A stretch of 64,000 bases of DNA from Salinispora pacifica CNR114 (lineage in GTDB: Bacteria > Actinomycetota > Actinomycetes > Mycobacteriales > Micromonosporaceae), in NCBI RefSeq assembly GCF_000514775.1, contig NZ_AZWO01000006.1:124001-188000 (forward strand), given 5' to 3'. Below are positions 1 to 8,262 of this stretch, one piece after another (the stretch's first letter is position 1; every line of letters starts with the position of its first letter). The notes beneath the pieces were generated by a model. It saw only the letters and a list, made by a program, of their open reading frames with translations. It was not told where the DNA came from and made no database searches. The translations under genes and the position numbers were made by a program.

Positions 1-214
1 CCGCGATCGCGAGCACCTCGGCCTCGGCCACCGCGGTGTGGTTGTCGACCACCCGCACGCCGTAGCGGAGGGCCAGCTCCTCGGCCCGCGCCTGCCGCCG
101 GGTGGTGGCCAACAGCCGCTCCGCTGGCCAGCCCGAGCGCAGCAGGCCGGAGAGCACCAGCTCGCCGATCTTGCCAGCCCCAATGACCGCGACCGGGTGC
201 ACGGTTTCCGCCAT
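1..214 (-). CDS. proC: Pyrroline-5-carboxylate reductase, N-terminal part (runs off the window)
   Basis: Reading the minus strand from an ATG at 214 gives MAETVHPVAVIGAGKIGELV followed by a typical Rossmann start; the GxGxxG motif (GAGKIG) sits at residues 11-16 and is followed by an alanine/arginine-rich helix and a VVDN strand, as in ProC, which reduces pyrroline-5-carboxylate to proline with NAD(P)H in the cytosol. A GGAAGAGG ribosome binding site lies about 6 bases upstream of the ATG. Only about 71 residues are inside the window, so the catalytic C-terminal half is not seen. Another NAD(P)-binding oxidoreductase of the F420/ProC superfamily cannot be fully excluded. Confidence 0.75.
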   Translation of the reverse strand, partial: MAETVHPVAVIGAGKIGELVLSGLLRSGWPAERLLATTRRQARAEELALRYGVRVVDNHTAVAEAEVLAIA

Positions 215-238
215 CGGCCGTACCTCTTCCCGCGTAGG

Positions 239-275
239 CCGGTGCGCGGTGGCCCGTGGGCCCACCGCGCACCGG
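239..275 (-). terminator. Hairpin terminator after the phosphofructokinase gene
   Basis: A perfect 14-base inverted repeat (239-252 and 262-275, 9-base loop) lies 8 bases beyond the stop of the minus-strand phosphofructokinase gene and before the proC start. Stem is almost all G/C; there is no T-run, as is usual in high-GC actinobacteria. Confidence 0.7.
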
Positions 276-282
276 TTGACGA

Positions 283-1311
283 TCAGCTACCGAAGAAGAC
301 CTCGGCCTCGGCGTACCGCTCCAGCGGCACGGTCTTCAGCTCGCGGGTGGCCTCGGCCAGCGGCACGCGAACGATGTCCGTGCTCTGCATCGCCACCATC
401 TTGCCCCAGTCGCCCTCGTGCACGGCATCGATCGCCTGGAGACCGAGCCGGGTGGCGAGCACCCGATCGAAGGCGGTCGGGGTGCCGCCGCGCTGGATGT
501 GACCGAGCACGACGGTACGGGCCTCCTTGCCGGTCTTGGCTTCGAGCTGCTCGGCGAGCCACTGGCCGACGCCACCGAGGCGGACGTGGCCGAAGGCGTC
601 CAGCTCCTGGTTGTGCAGGACCATCTGCCCCTCGAGCGGGTGGGCGCCCTCGGCGACCACGACGATCGGGGCGTACTGGTGCTGGAAACGCTTCTCGACG
701 TAGCCGGCGACCTGGTTCACGTCGAACTGCCGCTCCGGCAGCAGGATCACGTTGGCACCCCCGGCGAGCCCGGCGTGCAGGGCGATCCAGCCAGCGTGCC
801 GGCCCATCACCTCAACGACCAGGGTGCGGTGGTGGCTCTCGGCGGTGGTGTGCAGCCGATCGATGGCCTCCATCGCGATGTTGACCGCGGTGTCGAAACC
901 GAAGGTGTAGTCGGTGGCGCCCAGGTCGTTGTCGATCGTCTTCGGCACGCCGATGACGTTGACGCCGAGTTCGTGCAGCTTGGTGGCGACACCGAGAGTG
1001 TCCTCGCCGCCGATCGCGATCAGCGCGTCAACGCCCTGCGTGGCGAGGTTCTCCTTGATCCGCTCAACGCCGTTCTCAATCTTGAACGGGTTGGTCCGGG
1101 AGGAGCCCAGGATTGTACCGCCACGTGGCAGGATACCCCGCACCTCCGCGATCCCCAACGGGCGAGAAAGCCCCTCGAGCGGGCCCTTCCAGCCATCCCG
1201 GAAGCCCACGAACTCGTGGCCGTAGTTGGCCACGCCCTTCCGAACCACCGCCCGGATGACCGCGTTGAGACCGGGGCAGTCGCCGCCGCCGGTGAGCACG
1301 CCGATACGCAT
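283..1311 (-). CDS. pfkA: 6-phosphofructokinase, pyrophosphate-type signature
   Basis: 342 residues, full length for bacterial PFK. The N-terminal nucleotide loop GGGDCPGLNAVIR is at 8-20, the catalytic PKTIDND at 123-129 (Asp127 is the expected base), and the fructose-6-phosphate site MGRHAGW follows near 170. Phosphorylates fructose-6-phosphate in glycolysis. Two residues decide the phosphoryl donor in this family: position 104 is Asp (in GGEDT) and 124 is Lys (in PKTID). ATP enzymes carry Gly104; Asp104 with Lys124 is the pattern described for the PPi-dependent enzyme of Amycolatopsis methanolica, so PPi use (reversible reaction) is inferred. Start ATG has AGGAGG 9-14 bases upstream. Monocistronic, with its own hairpin terminator. 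Confidence 0.93.
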   Translation of the reverse strand: MRIGVLTGGGDCPGLNAVIRAVVRKGVANYGHEFVGFRDGWKGPLEGLSRPLGIAEVRGILPRGGTILGSSRTNPFKIENGVERIKENLATQGVDALIAIGGEDTLGVATKLHELGVNVIGVPKTIDNDLGATDYTFGFDTAVNIAMEAIDRLHTTAESHHRTLVVEVMGRHAGWIALHAGLAGGANVILLPERQFDVNQVAGYVEKRFQHQYAPIVVVAEGAHPLEGQMVLHNQELDAFGHVRLGGVGQWLAEQLEAKTGKEARTVVLGHIQRGGTPTAFDRVLATRLGLQAIDAVHEGDWGKMVAMQSTDIVRVPLAEATRELKTVPLERYAEAEVFFGS

Positions 1312-1500
1312 GATCTGCTCATCCTCCTGGGAACAATTGGGTAAAGCCCGGTTAAGCCCCAGGATATGTGTCGAAACAGACCATCGGCGCCATTGCCGGC
1401 CCGGGGCGGGCCGTCATTGCGAACTGTAGTCCCGTCCGGAGTGCGCCGACACCGCGCCCCTGGGAACCAGGCGGCAGACCAGCCCCGAAGCGAGATCTGA

Positions 1501-2022
1501 TCAACGGTGACCCGGTCCCGTCCGACCCGATCCGGTCATGGCCTGCCACCGAGCCAGGTTGTGCCGTGCGTCCACCAGCGCGTTGTGCCGCGCCGCGTCC
1601 GCGTCCGGCAACGGCGGACGACCCCGGTCGTCCCAGAGCTGGCGCAGGTCCTTGGTGAAGCGCGGGATCTGCCGAGGCAGTGCCAGCATCGCCCCCCACA
1701 GCTGCGCCAGCGACACGTGGTCGTACGCCGCGTACCACGCCCACAGCTCCAGCTGCTCGCCGGGACGGCCCCGGACCGGCTCCAACAGAAACTCCTCCAG
1801 CTCGTCCCGGATTCGCGCGCGGGACCGCCAGGCCCGATCCGCTGGCGACGGCAACTGACTCAGCACGTTACGACGCACCCAGGGCACCGCCCGAGAGTCG
1901 TCGAACTCGGTGGAGACGGCGTAGAAGTCACGGCCGTACTCATCGACGACGCCGATCGACACCAGATCGATGGTGCGGCCATCCTCGATGAACTCGCAGT
2001 CATAAAAGTAGCGATAAACCAT
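1501..2022 (-). CDS. 3'-5' exoribonuclease, Rv2179c family (DnaQ-like fold)
   Basis: 173 residues from the chosen ATG. The opening MVYRYFYDCEFIEDGRTIDL carries the first DEDD motif (D-x-E in YDCEFIEDG), followed by VSIGVVDEYGRDFYAVSTEF; near the C-terminus DARHNALVDARHN supplies the last His/Asp motif. These match the Rv2179c-type exoribonuclease AS family, which trims RNA 3' ends in actinobacteria. The reading frame could begin 9 codons earlier (ATG 2049) or at ATG 2031; I prefer 2022 because family members begin right at the YRYFYD strand. No strong ribosome binding site is visible for any of them. Lies between the Crp-like regulator (divergent) and pfkA (same strand, 189-base gap). Confidence 0.82.
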   Translation of the reverse strand: MVYRYFYDCEFIEDGRTIDLVSIGVVDEYGRDFYAVSTEFDDSRAVPWVRRNVLSQLPSPADRAWRSRARIRDELEEFLLEPVRGRPGEQLELWAWYAAYDHVSLAQLWGAMLALPRQIPRFTKDLRQLWDDRGRPPLPDADAARHNALVDARHNLARWQAMTGSGRTGPGHR

Positions 2023-2282
2023 CACCGCCATCTTGGCGTACGCCGCCACGACCGGGCCGGGGTGGGTGCCGCCGGCCGGAATGCTCCGCGTCCTCGCAGG
2101 TCAGAACTGGTATCGGATAGGTCTCGAAGGTCACGCAAACGAATTGAGGGGTGTACAGCAAGCAACCAGGCCGTCATGATCTGATGTGTACCGCTACCGG
2201 AGGCGTCGGAGCATCTTGGCAGTCCCTGTCAGGTTCACCCGGGAGCGAGTCAGGGGTCCTTGACCGGGGGAGGGGTTGGGCC

Positions 2283-2975
2283 GTGGAGGTGCGCCTACCG
2301 GAGCCAGGTGACGCGCTCACGGGCGTCGAGATGTTCGCCGGGCTCGAGCCAGAAGCCCGGCAACGGGTGATCTCGGCGGCGGTGCCACGCACCTACCGCA
2401 AGGGGCAGCTGCTCTTCGTCGAGAACGACCCGGGCGAGTCCCTGATCGTGCTGCGCCGCGGCGCGGTGGCCGTCTTTCGCACGGCTCCCACCGGGGAGCG
2501 GGCGGTGCTGTCGGTGATCCGGCCGCCGGAGGTGCTGGGCGAGGTCTCCCTGCTGGATGCCTCCACCCGATCTGCGTCCGCCGAGGCGATCGAGGACTGC
2601 GCGGCCCTCGCCCTGTCCCGGGGGGCGTTCATGGAGTTGGTGCACTCCAATCCGCGCATCCTCGACGCGGTGATGCGCTCCCTCGGCAGCCTGATCCGCC
2701 GGCTTACCGAGCAGAACGCCGACCATGTCTTCCTCGATCTGCCCGGACGGGTGGCAAAGACGCTGGTCCGCCTGGCCGGGGAGAGCCAGGCCCCGATGAT
2801 CACCATCGAGCTCAACCAGAGCCAGCTCGCCGAGATGGCCGGCGGCTCCCGACAGAGCGTCAACCAGGCGATCGGCTCCTTCGCCAACCGGGGCTGGCTG
2901 CGCACCGAGGGCCGCCGGATCGTGGTGACCGACGTGGCGTCGCTGCGCCGCCGCGCCGGCATGAGCGAGCGCTGA
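2283..2975 (+). CDS. Crp/Fnr-family transcriptional regulator
   Basis: 230 residues from a GTG preceded by GGGGGAGGGG about 9 bases upstream; an open frame reaches back to 2151 but lacks a ribosome binding site. Residues 10-120 form a cyclic-nucleotide-binding beta-barrel (RKGQLLFVENDPGESLIVLR, GERAVLSVIRPPEVLGEVSL, with the GE(V)S phosphate-binding-cassette position), then a long dimer helix and a C-terminal winged helix (LNQSQLAEMAGGSRQSVNQA recognition helix). Belongs to the Crp branch with a plausible but non-canonical effector pocket: the usual R-(S/T) pair after GE is replaced by LLDASTRSAS. Effector is unknown. The 233 bases upstream (2050-2282) are divergent to the exoribonuclease gene and presumably hold both promoters; I see no clear operator. 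Confidence 0.88.
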   Translation: MEVRLPEPGDALTGVEMFAGLEPEARQRVISAAVPRTYRKGQLLFVENDPGESLIVLRRGAVAVFRTAPTGERAVLSVIRPPEVLGEVSLLDASTRSASAEAIEDCAALALSRGAFMELVHSNPRILDAVMRSLGSLIRRLTEQNADHVFLDLPGRVAKTLVRLAGESQAPMITIELNQSQLAEMAGGSRQSVNQAIGSFANRGWLRTEGRRIVVTDVASLRRRAGMSER

Positions 2976-3002
2976 CGGCACGTACGATCGGGGCCGGGGT
3001 AG

Positions 3003-3031
3003 GCGGGCGGGCCCCGGCCGGGCCCGCCCGC
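3003..3031 (+). terminator. Hairpin terminator after the Crp-like gene
   Basis: Perfect 12-base G/C stem (3003-3014 with 3020-3031, 5-base loop) starting 28 bases after the regulator stop codon. Confidence 0.7.
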
Positions 3032-3169
3032 GATTGCTCCGATCGCAAGACGCGAGCGAACGCACTCCCGCAACCGGTCCCCGGCGTGTCACGATTCAAG
3101 GCACGGCGGGCAAGGACGCCGAGAGGGCTTCGGGAGCGCGCCCCCGGCGCGCGAAGAGGAGGTTGTCCG

Positions 3170-3973
3170 GTGTCAGCGGGTGGGGCCCGCCGGGGACGGC
3201 GGGACAACGGGATCGACGCAAGCGAATACGCGGTCGCTGGCGATGTGGATCCCCGCGTCGGTGAGCATCTTCTGGACGTGCTCGCCGCCGGGGGCATCGC
3301 CGCCTATCTACAACCCTCGGCCGACCTCAACCCGGTCACCCGCACCACCACCGTCCCACCCCGGCCGACCGACCGGCTGTACGTCGACCGCTCCCACCTG
3401 CGTACCGCCCGGGACTACCTCACCCAGCTCGCCGACGAGGGTGCCACCGACCGCGCCCGGGACAACGAACCCGACATCGAGGCCGAATGGGCACGGATAG
3501 TCGCCGGATTCCACACCACCTCCGCCAGCGGCGGTGACAACCGGTGGCCCGCCGCCGAGGACGTGGACGACGACCGGGCCGGCCGGACCTCCACCGACAC
3601 GCGGCGGCTGCCCTACGCGGCGGATGTCTCCGGCGTCACCGTCAGCCAAGGGCGGGAGGAGGAGCCATCGCTCCTCGACGGGTTGGACACCTTCGGCGCG
3701 GATCTGCCCGACGACGAGCAGGAGGAGGCAGAGCGGTACACGCCGCCCCCACCCCCACCGCTGCCCCGCATCTCCAAGTACGCCGCGCTCGGCACCCTGG
3801 CCATCGTGGCCGGCTTCCTGCTCTTCCTGTACCCCGAGCTACTCCCGGTGGACCCGGGGATTGTCACCCTGCTCGGCTTCACCGGCATCCTCGCCGGCTT
3901 CGTCACCCTGATCAGCCGGCTCCGCCCCGGTGACCGGGACGAACACGACCCGGACGACGGCGCCGTCGTCTGA
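3170..3973 (+). CDS. Conserved actinobacterial protein with two C-terminal membrane helices
   Basis: 267 residues from a GTG with GAGGAGG about 9 bases upstream; the frame is open further back without a start signal. Residues about 20-85 (GDVDPRVGEHLLDVLAAGGI, PTDRLYVDRSHLRTARDYL) look like a small alpha/beta domain of the type found in DUF2007-like signal-transducing modules. The middle is acidic and low-complexity, with a run of prolines (PPPPPLP) before two membrane helices (about 205-225 and 232-252: LGTLAIVAGFLLFLY and GIVTLLGFTGILAGFVTLI). The C-terminus ends DRDEHDPDDGAVV. Function unknown; probably a membrane-anchored cytosolic domain. No partner gene is close enough to imply an operon. 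Confidence 0.75.
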   Translation: MSAGGARRGRRDNGIDASEYAVAGDVDPRVGEHLLDVLAAGGIAAYLQPSADLNPVTRTTTVPPRPTDRLYVDRSHLRTARDYLTQLADEGATDRARDNEPDIEAEWARIVAGFHTTSASGGDNRWPAAEDVDDDRAGRTSTDTRRLPYAADVSGVTVSQGREEEPSLLDGLDTFGADLPDDEQEEAERYTPPPPPPLPRISKYAALGTLAIVAGFLLFLYPELLPVDPGIVTLLGFTGILAGFVTLISRLRPGDRDEHDPDDGAVV

Positions 3974-4256
3974 GCTCGGCCTCCTGGCCCGAACCGCGCA
4001 GCCACCACCCCCGTCAGCCCACCCACCGCGGTCCCCGCATCGACATCACGGCCCGCCCCACCGATCACGGCCCGCCCCACCAGCTGCGGCCCGCCGCACC
4101 GATTGCGGGCCGACCGGGCACCCACTCCAAAGCTGGGACGTAACAGTGGTGTAACTTACGGTTAGTAGGAATACTGCTGTCCGTCATTCCCCCTCCGCCG
4201 GCTGCCGGCCCTATCCCCCTGTTGCGGCGGTCACCGGCAGATCGGAAACGTCCGAG

Positions 4257-5675
4257 GTGCGACAGAGTTCCCTGGTGGTGGTCGCCAACCGCCTTCCCAT
4301 CGACGACAGTACGGCGCCGGACGGTGCCTGCGAGTGGCGCCGCCGCCCCGGCGGGCTGGTGAGCGCCCTGCACTCGCCACTACGGCAGACACCCGCCACC
4401 TGGGTGGGTTGGGCGGGTGGCACCGGACCGGCACCGGCGCTGCCCGACGTTGACGGTGTCCGGATGCACACGGTGCCGCTCACCGCTGACGATCTGCGTG
4501 ACCACTACGAGGGCTTCGTCAACTCCACGCTCTGGCCGCTCTACCACGACGCCGTTGAACAGCCGGAGCACCACCGCCGCTGGTGGGAGGCGTACCAGCG
4601 AGTCAACCAACGGTTCGCGGCGGCCGTCGCCGAGGTGGCCGAGCCCGGGGCCGTGGTCTGGGTGCAGGACTACCACCTACAGCTCGTACCCGGCCTGCTC
4701 CGGGCACTCCGCCCGGACCTGCGAATCGGCTTCTTCCTCCACGTGGCGTTCCCACCGCCGGAGCTGTTCATGCAGCTCCCCCGGCGAGCCGAGCTACTGC
4801 GGGGAATGCTCGGCGCCGACCTCGTCGGCTTCCAGCGGGCCCAAGCCGCACACAACTTCGCCCAGCTCGCCGACCGGGTGCTCGGGCTGCCGGCCACCGA
4901 CCATCGAATCGCCGTTGACGGCCGGATCGTCCGCATCGGTTCGTTCCCGGTCTCCATTGACACCGCTGAGATGGCCGCACTGGCCGACCAGCCCGACGTC
5001 GCCGACCGCGCCAGCCGGCTCCGCCGTGACCTTGGCAGCCCGGAGCGCGTAATCCTCAGCGTGGACCGGATGGACTACACCAAGGGCATCGAGCAGCGGC
5101 TGAAGGCGTACAGCGAACTGATCGCCGACGGGCACGTCAAGGTACAGGACACTGTCCTGGTTCAGGTCGCGGTGCCCAGCCGGGAGCGAGTGGGGCAGTA
5201 CCAGATCCTCCGCAAACGGGTGGAGCGCGAAGTCGGTCGGATCAACGGCGAATTCGGCCGCGTCGGCGAGCCGGCCATCCACTACCTGACCCAGCCCTTC
5301 GGCCGCGCCGAGTTGGCAGCGCTCTACCGGATCGCAGATGTGATGGCGGTGACCCCGCTTCGAGACGGCATGAACCTGGTCGCCAAAGAGTACGTGGCCG
5401 CCCGGGTGAACGACACCGGCGCGCTGCTGCTCAGTGAGTTCGCCGGCGCTGCCGCCGAGCTGGCCCAGGCGTACCTGGTTAACCCACATGACCTGGAAGG
5501 CCTCAAGCAGGGCCTGCTCGCGGCGCTACGGGCCCAGCCGGAGCAGGTCCGCGAGCGGATGCGAGCGATGCGGACGCACCTGCGCCAGCACGACATCCAC
5601 GCCTGGGCTCGCTCCTACCTGACCGCGCTGGACCAGGACAGCGCCCTGCTCAGCCGACTCGGCACGACCCGCTGA
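4257..5675 (+). CDS. otsA: Trehalose-6-phosphate synthase (GT20)
   Basis: 472 residues, usual length. Joins UDP- or GDP-glucose to glucose-6-phosphate to give trehalose-6-phosphate in the cytosol. Signature stretches in order: VVVANRLP (6-13), the RPGGLVSAL loop that binds the acceptor phosphate, VWVQDYHLQLVPGLLR, IGFFLHVAFPPPELF, DRMDYTKGIEQRLKAY with the Arg/Lys pair of the donor site, and TPLRDGMNLVAKEYVA with the catalytic acidic residue. GTG start; upstream GGAAACG is a poor ribosome binding site. otsB is not adjacent: the next gene is convergent, so the phosphatase must be elsewhere. The 283-base upstream region (3974-4256) contains AT-richer sequence near 4141-4180 that could hold the promoter, with a repeated GTAAC, but no box can be assigned with confidence. 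Confidence 0.93.
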   Translation: MRQSSLVVVANRLPIDDSTAPDGACEWRRRPGGLVSALHSPLRQTPATWVGWAGGTGPAPALPDVDGVRMHTVPLTADDLRDHYEGFVNSTLWPLYHDAVEQPEHHRRWWEAYQRVNQRFAAAVAEVAEPGAVVWVQDYHLQLVPGLLRALRPDLRIGFFLHVAFPPPELFMQLPRRAELLRGMLGADLVGFQRAQAAHNFAQLADRVLGLPATDHRIAVDGRIVRIGSFPVSIDTAEMAALADQPDVADRASRLRRDLGSPERVILSVDRMDYTKGIEQRLKAYSELIADGHVKVQDTVLVQVAVPSRERVGQYQILRKRVEREVGRINGEFGRVGEPAIHYLTQPFGRAELAALYRIADVMAVTPLRDGMNLVAKEYVAARVNDTGALLLSEFAGAAAELAQAYLVNPHDLEGLKQGLLAALRAQPEQVRERMRAMRTHLRQHDIHAWARSYLTALDQDSALLSRLGTTR

Positions 5676-5686
5676 CCCACCCGGGC

Positions 5687-6502
5687 TCAGCCGCCGGACG
5701 GCTCCTTCTCCAGCCAGTCGAGGATCCCGTCGATCGGTTCCCGCCACCGGGCGTCCAGCATCAGGTCGTGGCTCATGCCGGGGAAGAGCAGCGGGGCCGA
5801 GCCGTACCGTCTGGCAGCCCGGATGAGCACCGAGTGCGGCACGACCCGGTCCTCCGGGCTGCCGAGCACCAACACCGGTGGGTCGCCCACAGCCGGCTCG
5901 GGCTCGCGCCCGAGCAGTAGCTGCCACTGGGCACGCCGGGCGGGGCGGCCCAGCCGGGACAGGTGCCGCCGCACCTCGTCCCGGGGCAGTTCCCGACCGA
6001 ACAACTGGGCGCGGTTGCACTGCAGCCGGCCGCCAACGAGCGCGGGTAGCGTACCCAGAGGGTTACGGCGCAGCGCCGTGAACGCCGTTGCCCAACCACC
6101 GAAGACCGGGGCCACCATCACGGCGGCCCGGGCCGGGTAGCGGGCCAGGGCGTGCGCGACCACCAGCGCCCCAGCCCCATGCCCCACCAGCACCGCCCGG
6201 CGGGACAGGCCCGCGGCCACCTGCACCACGTCGTGGGCGTACGCCCGCAGCGTGGCTTCCGGCGCCGGTCCACTGCCAGCCTGCCCACGCAGACTCAACG
6301 CGTACCCAGAGAAGCCGCGCTCGGCGGCGTGCCCCAACCAGTGCTCAGCGAACGCCCACGCACCGTGCCCGAAACCAGGGACGAACAACAACGGCGGTCG
6401 GCCCTCATCCAGCCCGGGGATGGCCTCGAGCACCTCGCGTCGCACCGGACGGACCGGGCGAGCCCACTCCCGCCCCCGCATGATCCGCACCTGCTGGCTC
6501 AC
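5687..6502 (-). CDS. Alpha/beta-hydrolase-fold protein lacking the nucleophile serine
   Basis: 271 residues. The fold is clear: oxyanion-loop PLLFVPGFGHGAWAF near 37-51, strand-turn-helix LVGHGAGALVVAHALARYP, acidic residue in LGSPEDRVVP and the late histidine in FPGMSHDLM. The nucleophile elbow, normally G-x-S-x-G, reads G-H-G-A-G: the serine is glycine, while the Asp and His positions remain. It therefore cannot be a classical serine esterase; a non-hydrolytic or binding role is possible. No signal peptide. Convergent with otsA, only 11 bases between stops. Upstream lies the 56-bp repeat array. Confidence 0.8.
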   Translation of the reverse strand: MSQQVRIMRGREWARPVRPVRREVLEAIPGLDEGRPPLLFVPGFGHGAWAFAEHWLGHAAERGFSGYALSLRGQAGSGPAPEATLRAYAHDVVQVAAGLSRRAVLVGHGAGALVVAHALARYPARAAVMVAPVFGGWATAFTALRRNPLGTLPALVGGRLQCNRAQLFGRELPRDEVRRHLSRLGRPARRAQWQLLLGREPEPAVGDPPVLVLGSPEDRVVPHSVLIRAARRYGSAPLLFPGMSHDLMLDARWREPIDGILDWLEKEPSGG

Positions 6503-6510
6503 CGAATGAA

Positions 6511-6669
6511 CCCTCCGCTCGCGACTGCGGGGCTCGCAAGCTCACGCCTCGCACTCACCACGCCCACCCTCCGCTCGCGACTGCGGGGCTCGCAAGCTCA
6601 CTCCTCGCACTCACCACGCCCACCCTCCGCTCGCGACTGCGGGGCTCGCAAGCTCACTCCTCGCACTTA
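6511..6669. repeat. Tandem 56-bp intergenic repeat, 2.8 copies
   Basis: Three successive copies begin at 6511, 6567 and 6623 with exact 56-base spacing; the third is cut short by the end of the monooxygenase gene (stop at 6667). Copies differ by single bases (for example ctcacgcc against ctcactcc). Each contains an imperfect hairpin, GCTCGCGA...TCGCAAGC with a 9-base loop. The period is not a multiple of three, so it is not coding. It fills the space between the hydrolase start and the monooxygenase stop. Confidence 0.9.
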
Positions 6670-8073
6670 CTTGGCCTCCAGGTCGTGCAGGGCGCGCTGC
6701 AGGGCGCGCAGGTAGTCGGCGTGACCGACCTCGAACCAGTGTCGGCTGCTCTCCTTGACCGGCCCCGAGTAGCGCTCCCCCGCCCGGGTGGTCACCGTGG
6801 CGGCGAAGGCTGCCGCCTTGTTGGGCCGGGTCTCCCGCAGCCGCAGCAACCGGGCGAAGAGCACGCTCTGCCAGTGGGACAGCGGGAAGATGCCGGAATC
6901 GGGCTGCACCAGGCCGGCCACGGCGAGGGTCGGATGATTCGGCACAAAGGCGTTGAGCCACAGCACCGGACGTCCGGTCGTGCCATCGTCGCCAAGGATC
7001 TTCGGGTCGAGAAACTCGAACCGGGGCAGGTAGCCGGTGGCGAAGACGACCAGCTCCGGATCGACCTGCCGGCCATCCGCCAGCTCGACAGAATCCGGGT
7101 GGAAACGGACGACCTCCGGCACCGGAGTGACTCGGCCATGGCCCAGATAGTAGACAAGCTGACTGTTCACGATCGGATGCGTCTCCAGCATCCGGTGGTC
7201 TGGTCGCGGCAGACCGAAACGGGTCAGATCCCCCACACTCGCCTGGAGGAGACGGTGAAAGAGCCACTGCCGGAGCCGCCGGGGCACCCGCAGCGCCAGC
7301 ATCAGGTCGTTGAGCTGGTCAGCCGGACGGCCAAGGAGATACTTCGGCGCGTACCAGTAGCCACGGCGGGTGGAGTGCCAGCAGTGGGCGGCCTGCTGAG
7401 CTGCCTCGGTAGCGATGTCGCAGCCGGTGTTGCCGGCTCCGACCACCAGCACCCGTCTGCCCCGCAACTGCGCCGGATCCTGGTAGGCCGAGGCGTGCAT
7501 GACCTCGCCGCGGAACTCGGCAAGACCCTCGTGGGTGGGTAGCTTCGGCGACCAGTTGTGGCCGTTGGCGACCACAACCGCGGCGTACCGGGAGGTCCGT
7601 TCCGGGCCGTAGCCGCCGGTGCTGCGGGTCGTGACGTCCCACCGGTCGCCCTCAGCCGGCTCGACCCGCACCACCTCCGTACCGAACCAGACGTGCCGGC
7701 GCAGGTCGAAATGGTCCGCGTACCGCTCGAGGTAGGTCAGCAACTGACTGTGGTGCGGGTAGTCCGGCCAGTCGTCCGGCATCGGGAAGTCGGGAAACTG
7801 GGTTAACGGACGCGACGAGATCAGGTGCGTGCTGGCGTAGACCGGGCTGCGGTCGTGCCGCCAGTTCCACACCCCGCCGACTCCGGTCTCCCGCTCGTAG
7901 CAGTCGACACCGAACCCGTGCTCGGTCAAATTCTTGATCGCGGTCAGCCCGGTCGGGCCCGCCCCGATCACGCAGACGGTCTCACCGCGGTAGGAGACGG
8001 AGCGGGCCCCCCGGGCCAGGTCGAGGGTGCTCAACTCCGGGTCGGGCCGGCCGTGATCGGTGGAGGTGGTCAC
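6667..8073 (-). CDS. Flavin-containing monooxygenase
   Basis: 468 residues, a usual size for bacterial class B FMOs, which use FAD and NADPH to oxygenate N, S or ketone substrates. Seen: FAD-binding GAGPTG (about 37-42), the FMO-identifying motif FRGEVMHASAY (F-x-G-x-x-x-H-x-x-x-Y), the NADPH-binding GAGNTG, and the FATGYLPRFEF motif near the C-terminal third. GTG start chosen because AAGGAGA stands 7 bases upstream. Substrate unknown. No other pathway gene adjoins; glucokinase lies 189 bases upstream on the same strand, and its 3' end runs into the 56-bp repeat array. Confidence 0.9.
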   Translation of the reverse strand: MTTSTDHGRPDPELSTLDLARGARSVSYRGETVCVIGAGPTGLTAIKNLTEHGFGVDCYERETGVGGVWNWRHDRSPVYASTHLISSRPLTQFPDFPMPDDWPDYPHHSQLLTYLERYADHFDLRRHVWFGTEVVRVEPAEGDRWDVTTRSTGGYGPERTSRYAAVVVANGHNWSPKLPTHEGLAEFRGEVMHASAYQDPAQLRGRRVLVVGAGNTGCDIATEAAQQAAHCWHSTRRGYWYAPKYLLGRPADQLNDLMLALRVPRRLRQWLFHRLLQASVGDLTRFGLPRPDHRMLETHPIVNSQLVYYLGHGRVTPVPEVVRFHPDSVELADGRQVDPELVVFATGYLPRFEFLDPKILGDDGTTGRPVLWLNAFVPNHPTLAVAGLVQPDSGIFPLSHWQSVLFARLLRLRETRPNKAAAFAATVTTRAGERYSGPVKESSRHWFEVGHADYLRALQRALHDLEAK

Positions 8074-8147
8074 CGAGGCATCTCCTTAGGTGCGGCACGG
8101 ATGCCAGGTCGCGCAGCATCCTGCCCACATCGGATGCCCAATGTCCA

Positions 8148-8173
8148 GCCCGACGACCCGCCGGCCGTCGGGC
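8148..8173 (-). terminator. Probable hairpin terminator after glucokinase gene
   Basis: 8-base perfect stem (8148-8155 with 8166-8173, 10-base loop) in the 189-base gap downstream of the minus-strand glucokinase gene and upstream of the monooxygenase. Weaker than other hairpins in the window. I see nothing else in 8074-8262. Confidence 0.4.
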
Positions 8174-8262
8174 ACCACCGCCAGCGGCGCTGCCGCATCG
8201 TCCCGCTGGCGGTGGGTACGGTACGACCCGGACCCGCGACGGCACTGAGCCGCCCGGCGTCG

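Noticed and set aside
102..884. Long open frames opposite pfkA and many other genes (for example 28574-30436 opposite qcrB)
   Set aside because: They are antisense shadows caused by high GC: compositionally biased, no domains, no ribosome binding sites, and they lie over well-supported genes.
1361..1366. TATCCT on the minus strand as pfkA promoter
   Set aside because: No -35 at a workable distance and the sequence is a weak match; left unassigned.
4141..4190. Repeated GTAAC upstream of otsA as an operator or riboswitch
   Set aside because: Only two short copies; no conserved riboswitch core or pairing seen.
6511..6669. CRISPR or attachment-site reading of the 56-bp array
   Set aside because: There are no variable spacers and no integrase or tRNA nearby.
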